Assembly (NCBI GenBank): GCA_021890795.1
Contig: JAKKUO010000012.1
Location: forward strand, 1 to 49,075
DNA length: 49,075 nucleotides
Direction: 5' to 3'
Source: Bacillota bacterium
GTDB taxonomy: Bacteria > Bacillota > Sulfobacillia > Symbiobacteriales > ZC4RG38
Program-made: the position numbers and the translations under genes
Shown here: positions 44,926 through 49,075 of the stretch, one piece after another
Layout of the letters: each line of letters starts with the position of its first letter
How positions within the stretch are numbered: the first letter of the stretch is position 1
Notes under the pieces: model-generated
Database searches by the model: none
What the model was told of the DNA's origin: nothing
What the model saw: only the letters and a program-made list of their open reading frames with translations

Positions 44926-45447
44926 TTACTCTTCCGGCTCAATCAGGCCGTAGTTCCCGTCCTTCCGCCGGTAGACCACGTTGACCTGGCCGGTCTCGGC
45001 GTTGGTGAAGACGTAGAAATCATGCCCCAGCAGGTTCATCTGCATGACGGCTTCCTCCACCGTCTGGGGCTTGAGGGCGAAGCGCTTGACCCGGACGATC
45101 CGGTCCCCCTCCGCCTCCTCCGGGCCCGCGGGCGGCGTCCCAGGCTGGCTGGGCCCGCCCTTCCGGCGGAACCGGGACCGGTACTTGTGGATCTGCTTTT
45201 CCAGCTTCTCGACCACCAGGTCGATGGAGGCGTACATGTCGTCGGTGGCTTCCTCACCCCGGAGCAGGTACCCGTCCCGCACCGGGATGGTCACCTCCAC
45301 GATGTGCCGGCCCCGCTCGATGGAGAAGGTCACCTGCGCGTCGGCAGGTTCCTGGAGGTAGCGGTCCAGCTTGTTCAGCTTCTTCTGCGCGTACTCCCGG
45401 AGGGCGGCGGTTACCTCGATGTTCTTACCGTAGACGGCAACCTGCAT
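44926..45447 (-). CDS. hpf: Ribosome hibernation promoting factor, long form
   Basis: A 173-residue HPF. The N-terminal domain (residues 1-100: VAVYGKNIEVTAALREYAQK, KLNKLDRYLQEPADAQVTFS, VEVTIPVRDGYLLRGEE, MYASIDLVVEKLEKQIHKY) binds the decoding centre. A short linker leads to the C-terminal domain (VRVKRFALKPQTVEEAVMQM, LGHDFYVFTNAETGQVNVVY, RRKDGNYGLIEPE) that dimerises to pair two 70S ribosomes into inactive 100S particles. AAAGGAG precedes the ATG. A SigH-like promoter lies upstream, matching stationary-phase control known in Bacillus. Confidence 0.96.
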   Translation of the reverse strand: MQVAVYGKNIEVTAALREYAQKKLNKLDRYLQEPADAQVTFSIERGRHIVEVTIPVRDGYLLRGEEATDDMYASIDLVVEKLEKQIHKYRSRFRRKGGPSQPGTPPAGPEEAEGDRIVRVKRFALKPQTVEEAVMQMNLLGHDFYVFTNAETGQVNVVYRRKDGNYGLIEPEE

Positions 45448-45516
45448 GTACGCCCAACTCCTTTCCCCGGGGGACCAGCCAACTGGGTCCAGATTCCTGC
45501 GCCCCGGGATCTAACT

Positions 45517-45542
45517 ATTCCCCCGACCCGGGGAAAACTCCT
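45517..45542 (-). promoter_or_regulatory. SigH-like promoter of hpf
   Basis: On the minus strand AGGAGTT (45542-45536) lies 15 bases before GAAT (45520-45517). The SigH consensus is RNAGGAWWW, 11-12 bases, RNNGAAT, so spacing and all but one core position fit. It is about 70 bases before the hpf ATG. Confidence 0.45.
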
Positions 45543-45615
45543 GCGCGAGATGAGCGCACATACAGATTTTGTAGCCAACAGAAGATTGCTACCAGTGGTT
45601 CCGCCCCTGCCGCGG

Positions 45616-46452
45616 CTACCGCCGCAGCCGGGGGTCGAGGGCATCCCGCAGCCCGTCCCCCAAGAGGTTGAAGCCCAGGACCGCGACCATGATGGCCAGC
45701 CCCGGGTAGGTCACCACCCAGGGAGCCACCTGGATGTAGGCCTGGGCCCGGGAGAGCATCGACCCCCACTCGGGGTCCGGGGGCCGGGCCCCCAGCCCCA
45801 GGAAGCTGAGTCCGGCGATGTCGAGAAGCGCCCACCCCAGCCCGAGGGTAGCCTGGACGATGAGCGGCGCCAGGGCGTTGGGCAGCACGTGGCCGGCGAG
45901 GATCCGCAGGTGGTCGGCCCCCAGGGCTTCCGCGGCCTGGACGTACTCCTGCTCCTTGATGGAGAGCACCGAAGCCCGGACCAGCCGGGCAAAGTACGGA
46001 ATGTTCACCACCGCCACCGCCAGGATCGCGTTCCCCAGCCCGGGGCCCAGGATGGCGGTGATGGCGATGGCCAGGAGGATGCTGGGGAAGGCCAGCATGA
46101 TGTCCATCACCCGCATGACCAGGAGGTCCACCCAGCCGCCGAAGTAGGCGGAAAGGGCCCCGGTAGCCGTCCCCAGCACCAGGGCGAGCCCGATGGCCGA
46201 CACCCCCGCCAGGAGGGAGAGCCGGCCGCCCCAGACCAGCCGGCTGAAAAGGTCCCGGCCCTGCTCGTCGGTCCCCAGGAGAAACTCGCCCCCCGGGGGC
46301 CGGAGGGCCCGGGTAAGGTCTGCGTCCAGCGGGTCGTAGGGGGCCACCCACGGGGCGCAGGCAACCATCACCACCAGGGTCAGGATAATGGCGCCGCCCA
46401 GAAGGGCGTTCCGGTGCCGGAAGAGCCGGCGGAGCGGCGATTGCCGGTTCAC
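45616..46452 (-). CDS. Second peptide-type ABC importer, DppC-like permease
   Basis: A 278-residue permease with an N-terminal helix (GGAIILTLVVMVACAPWVAP), [40 protein letters not shown] and the coupling motif YVQAAEALGADHLRILAGHV. The C-terminal GDGLRDALDPRLRR is standard for DppC. It starts with GTG, with a GGGGGTG purine stretch upstream. No ATPase genes follow before hpf, so the ATPases for this system are encoded elsewhere or shared with another importer. Confidence 0.93.
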   Translation of the reverse strand: MNRQSPLRRLFRHRNALLGGAIILTLVVMVACAPWVAPYDPLDADLTRALRPPGGEFLLGTDEQGRDLFSRLVWGGRLSLLAGVSAIGLALVLGTATGALSAYFGGWVDLLVMRVMDIMLAFPSILLAIAITAILGPGLGNAILAVAVVNIPYFARLVRASVLSIKEQEYVQAAEALGADHLRILAGHVLPNALAPLIVQATLGLGWALLDIAGLSFLGLGARPPDPEWGSMLSRAQAYIQVAPWVVTYPGLAIMVAVLGFNLLGDGLRDALDPRLRR

Positions 46453-46509
46453 CTGGGTGCGTCACCCCCGTCTCAGCAGAAACCGTTGCATCTTAGGAGG
46501 AACCCTTGC

Positions 46510-47514
46510 TCAGGAATAGCGGATCCGCGGGTCGATCGCGGTGTAGAGCAGGTCGACGATCAGGTTGACCACCACGAAGGCCAGGGCGATGAGGACGATC
46601 CCGCCCTGGACCACCGGGTAGTCCCGGGCCTCGATGGACTGGACGATGTACCGGCCGATCCCCGGCCAGGAGAAGACCGTCTCCGTCAGCACCGCGCCCC
46701 CGAGGAGAGACCCCACCTGGAGCCCCACCACGGTGATCACCGGCAGCAGGGCGTTCCGCAGGGTGTGCCGGAAGATCACCACCCGTTCGGAAAGCCCCTT
46801 GGCCCGGGCGGTGCGGATGTAGTCCTGCCCCAGGACCTCCAGCATCGCGGACCGGGTGACCCGGGCGATGACCGAAAGGGGGATGGTGGCCAGGGCCACC
46901 GCCGGCAACAGCAGCCGCCGGAAGGCGTCCCAGAAGACCGTCCACTCGCCCCGGAAGAGGGTCTCGAAGATCACAAAGCCCGTGCTCCCCTGCCAGCCCA
47001 GCCGGGGGTCGACCCGGCCGCCCGCGGGGAGCCAGCCGAGTTTCACGCTGAAGAGGATGATGAGCTGCAGCCCAAGCCAGAAGATGGGCATGGAGACCCC
47101 CACCAGGGCCAGGGCCATCACCCCGTGGTCCAGGATCGATCCCCGGTAGACCGCCGCCATCACCCCGGCCAGCACCCCGGCCACCGTGGCGATGACCATC
47201 GCGAAGAGGGTGAGTTCCACCGTCGCCGGGTACCGGGCCATCAGCTCTTCCATGACCGGCCGCTTGCTGAAAAAGGACTCGCCGAAGTCGCCGGTGGCCA
47301 TCTCGCCCACGAACCGGGCGAACTGCACCCAATAAGGGTCGTTCAGCCCCATCTGCTCCCGGATGGCCGCCACCTGCTCAGGGGTGGCCCGCTCCCCGGC
47401 CATCAGCCGGGCCGGGTCGCCGGGGATGATCCGCATCAGCACAAAGACCAGCACGAGGATGCCGAAGGCCGTTGGAAAGGTCAGCAGAAGCCGTTTTGCC
47501 AGGTAGTTCCGCAT
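46510..47514 (-). CDS. Second peptide-type ABC importer, DppB-like permease
   Basis: A 334-residue permease. N-terminal LAKRLLLTFPTAFGILVLVF, then RIIPGDPARLMAGERATPEQ and YWVQFARFVGEMATGDFGES, with the coupling segment YIRTARAKGLSERVVIFRHT and the final DLLYTAIDPRIRYS. The ATG at 47514 follows GGGAGAGGGGG and gives the usual N-terminus. It is cotranscribed with the binding protein upstream, separated by a strong hairpin. Confidence 0.94.
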   Translation of the reverse strand: MRNYLAKRLLLTFPTAFGILVLVFVLMRIIPGDPARLMAGERATPEQVAAIREQMGLNDPYWVQFARFVGEMATGDFGESFFSKRPVMEELMARYPATVELTLFAMVIATVAGVLAGVMAAVYRGSILDHGVMALALVGVSMPIFWLGLQLIILFSVKLGWLPAGGRVDPRLGWQGSTGFVIFETLFRGEWTVFWDAFRRLLLPAVALATIPLSVIARVTRSAMLEVLGQDYIRTARAKGLSERVVIFRHTLRNALLPVITVVGLQVGSLLGGAVLTETVFSWPGIGRYIVQSIEARDYPVVQGGIVLIALAFVVVNLIVDLLYTAIDPRIRYS

Positions 47515-47557
47515 GGTGACCCCCTCTCCCGCCGGTGGCGCCTGGTCAGGCAACAGG

Positions 47558-47593
47558 GTCCGGCCGGGCCGGGGAGAACCGGCCCGGCCGGAC
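47558..47593 (-). other. Intercistronic hairpin after the binding-protein gene
   Basis: A 15-bp perfect stem (47558-47572 with 47579-47593) with a 6-base loop lies between the binding-protein stop and the permease start. There is no T run. Such hairpins commonly stabilise the upstream binding-protein mRNA, giving more of it than of the permeases. Confidence 0.65.
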
Positions 47594-47607
47594 GGCTGCG
47601 GCCGCAT

Positions 47608-49075
47608 CTACCTGGAGACCTGCACCTTCGTCAGGGGCTCGGAGCCCGTCGGGCTCGGGACGTAGCCCGAGATCCCCTTGCGCATGATGATCGGGGCCTT
47701 GGCGTGGGCCAGCGGTACCCAGGGCGCGTCGTTGGCAATGATCTCCTGGGCCCGCTCGTAGAGCTTGGTCCGGGCCTCCTGGTCCGGATTCTGCTGGGCC
47801 TCGATCAGGATCTCGTGCAGCTCGTCGTTCTTATAGAAGGCGATGTTGCCGGCGTCCGGCCCCTTGGCGTTGTCCTTGTCCAGCAGCACGTAGAGGAAGT
47901 TATCCGGGTCGCCGTTGTCGCCGGTCCACCCCAGGAGAGCCATGGGGTGCTCGCCCATGCCGGTCTTGGCCAGGTAGGTGGGCCAGTCGTAGCTGACGAT
48001 CTGGGCGTCGATGCCGACCTTCTTCAGGTCGTTGACGATGGCCACCGCGATGTCCATCGGCTGGGGCATGTAAGGCCGGGGGACCGGCATCGCCCAGAGT
48101 TCGGTCTGGAACCCGTTGGGATAGCCGGCCTGGGCCAGGAGCTCCCTGGCCTTCTCGGGGTTGTACTCGTACTTGGTAACGTTCGGGTTGTGGCTCCACA
48201 CGACGGGCGGGACCGGGGTGACCGCGGGCTCGCCCAGGCTGCCGTAGAAGGCCTGGATGATGGCCTCCTTGTTGATCGCGTGGTTGATCGCCTTCCGGAC
48301 CAGCGGGTTGTCAAAGGGCTTCTTCTCGGTGTTCATGGCCAGGTAGCCCACGTTCATCGCCGGCCGGTAGTGGATGTCGAACTGGCCCATGGCCTCGGCG
48401 ATGGCCAGGTTCTGGGGGCTGACCCCGTCCATCACGTCGATGTCCCCGGCCTGCAGGGCCAGCAGCCGGGCGTTGTTGTCCGGGATGGACCGGTAGATCA
48501 GCCGATCGATCTGAGGCTTGCCATCCCAGTAATCGGGATTGGCCTCCAGGGTGATGGAGTCGCCCTTCTGCCAGGAGGCGAACTTGAAGGGGCCGGTACC
48601 CACGGGCTTCATGCCGAAGTTCACCGGATCGGCCTTGACCGCCTCGGGGCTGGCGATGCCAAACATGGGCATCGCCAGGTTGGCGAGGAAGGGCGCCAGG
48701 GGCCGGGAGAGGATGAACTTGACGGTGTAGGGATCCACCACCTGGACTTCCTTGATGACCGAGGCGTCGTCAAAGCCGCCGAACATGTAGGCGTAGTAGG
48801 CGAACTCGCCGCCCTTGTGGTAGGGGTTGTCGGTGAACCGCCACCGGTCGAAGTTGAACTTCACCGCCTCGGCGTTGAACTCGGTCCCGTCGTGGAACTT
48901 CACCCCCTGGCGGAGCTTGAAGGTCCACTCGGTGCCGTCGGCGTTGTAGCTCCACTCGGTGGCCAGTGCCGGCTCCACCTCAGTGCTGCCGGGCTTGTAG
49001 CGGACCAGGGTGTCGTAGATCTGGTTGGTCACCTTGATGGACTCGCCGTCGGTGACGTTGATGGGGTCGAGGCTG
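47608..49075 (-). CDS. Peptide-type (SBP family 5) substrate-binding protein, conventional order, partial
   Basis: At least 488 residues of a periplasmic/lipoprotein binding protein; the N-terminus with signal peptide lies beyond the right edge (reading is open to base 49075, beginning SLDPINVTDGESIKVTNQIY). Order is standard: SLDP, FKLRQGVKFHDGTEFNAEAV, VGTGPFKFASWQKGD, VRKAINHAINKEAI, YEYNPEKARELLAQAGYPNG, then the C-terminal part IVNDLKKVGIDAQIVSYDWP, FYKNDELHEILIEAQQN, QEIIANDAPWVPLAHA. It serves as the internal reference for the permuted homologue at 4130. It delivers substrate, probably an oligopeptide, to the two permeases downstream. Confidence 0.93.
   Translation of the reverse strand, partial: SLDPINVTDGESIKVTNQIYDTLVRYKPGSTEVEPALATEWSYNADGTEWTFKLRQGVKFHDGTEFNAEAVKFNFDRWRFTDNPYHKGGEFAYYAYMFGGFDDASVIKEVQVVDPYTVKFILSRPLAPFLANLAMPMFGIASPEAVKADPVNFGMKPVGTGPFKFASWQKGDSITLEANPDYWDGKPQIDRLIYRSIPDNNARLLALQAGDIDVMDGVSPQNLAIAEAMGQFDIHYRPAMNVGYLAMNTEKKPFDNPLVRKAINHAINKEAIIQAFYGSLGEPAVTPVPPVVWSHNPNVTKYEYNPEKARELLAQAGYPNGFQTELWAMPVPRPYMPQPMDIAVAIVNDLKKVGIDAQIVSYDWPTYLAKTGMGEHPMALLGWTGDNGDPDNFLYVLLDKDNAKGPDAGNIAFYKNDELHEILIEAQQNPDQEARTKLYERAQEIIANDAPWVPLAHAKAPIIMRKGISGYVPSPTGSEPLTKVQVSR

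Overview
The window is very GC-rich, gene-dense DNA from a Gram-positive bacterium. Several genes point to a spore-forming, high-GC Bacillota of the Symbiobacterium / Thermaerobacter type: a complete ftsE-ftsX-M23-ctpA-PDZ cluster, PcrB, a ComER-type protein, a DUF1657 protein, CsaB with TagA, HemQ, long-form HPF and SecA. Strong Shine-Dalgarno sequences and frequent GTG/TTG starts fit this. The genus is an inference; no rRNA gene is present.

Left part (1-10.7 kb, + strand): after a strong terminator, a promoter overlaid by a DasR/NagR-like palindrome starts a nine-gene unit. It encodes an AtuA-type (DUF1446) protein, a DUF4387 protein, a GntR/HutC regulator, a class-I glutamine-amidotransferase-like C26 hydrolase and a complete Dpp/Opp-type ABC importer. 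The importer's binding protein is the most striking object here: its two halves are in swapped order (a circular permutation). hemQ follows as a separate gene.

Middle part (10.7-32.2 kb): rsmI and uvrB (-), a coupled pair of an unknown gene and pcrB (+), and two poorly characterised proteins. Next comes the cell-division/peptidoglycan block ftsE-ftsX-M23 peptidase-ctpA-PDZ membrane protein (-), with a long hairpin-rich leader before ftsE. Then follow a DUF1657 sporulation-type small protein, a beta-hydroxyacid dehydrogenase, and a cell-envelope operon (two tandem DUF5693 membrane proteins, csaB, tagA) probably serving secondary cell-wall polysaccharide pyruvylation and S-layer anchoring.

Right part (32.2-49.1 kb): a giant secreted mosaic subtilase, then prfB with the classical +1 programmed frameshift, a ComER/ProC-like reductase, and an 80-residue Rdx (SelW-like) selenoprotein whose catalytic selenocysteine is an in-frame TGA in a CxxU motif. 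secA, a nucleotidyltransferase-like gene, hpf and a second (conventional) peptide ABC importer on the - strand close the window; its binding protein runs off the right edge.

No tRNA, rRNA, CRISPR array, insertion sequence or phage gene was recognised. The best candidates for undescribed biology are the permuted binding protein within the AtuA/DUF4387/C26/ABC operon, the unmarked selenoprotein, and the unknown partner gene of pcrB.
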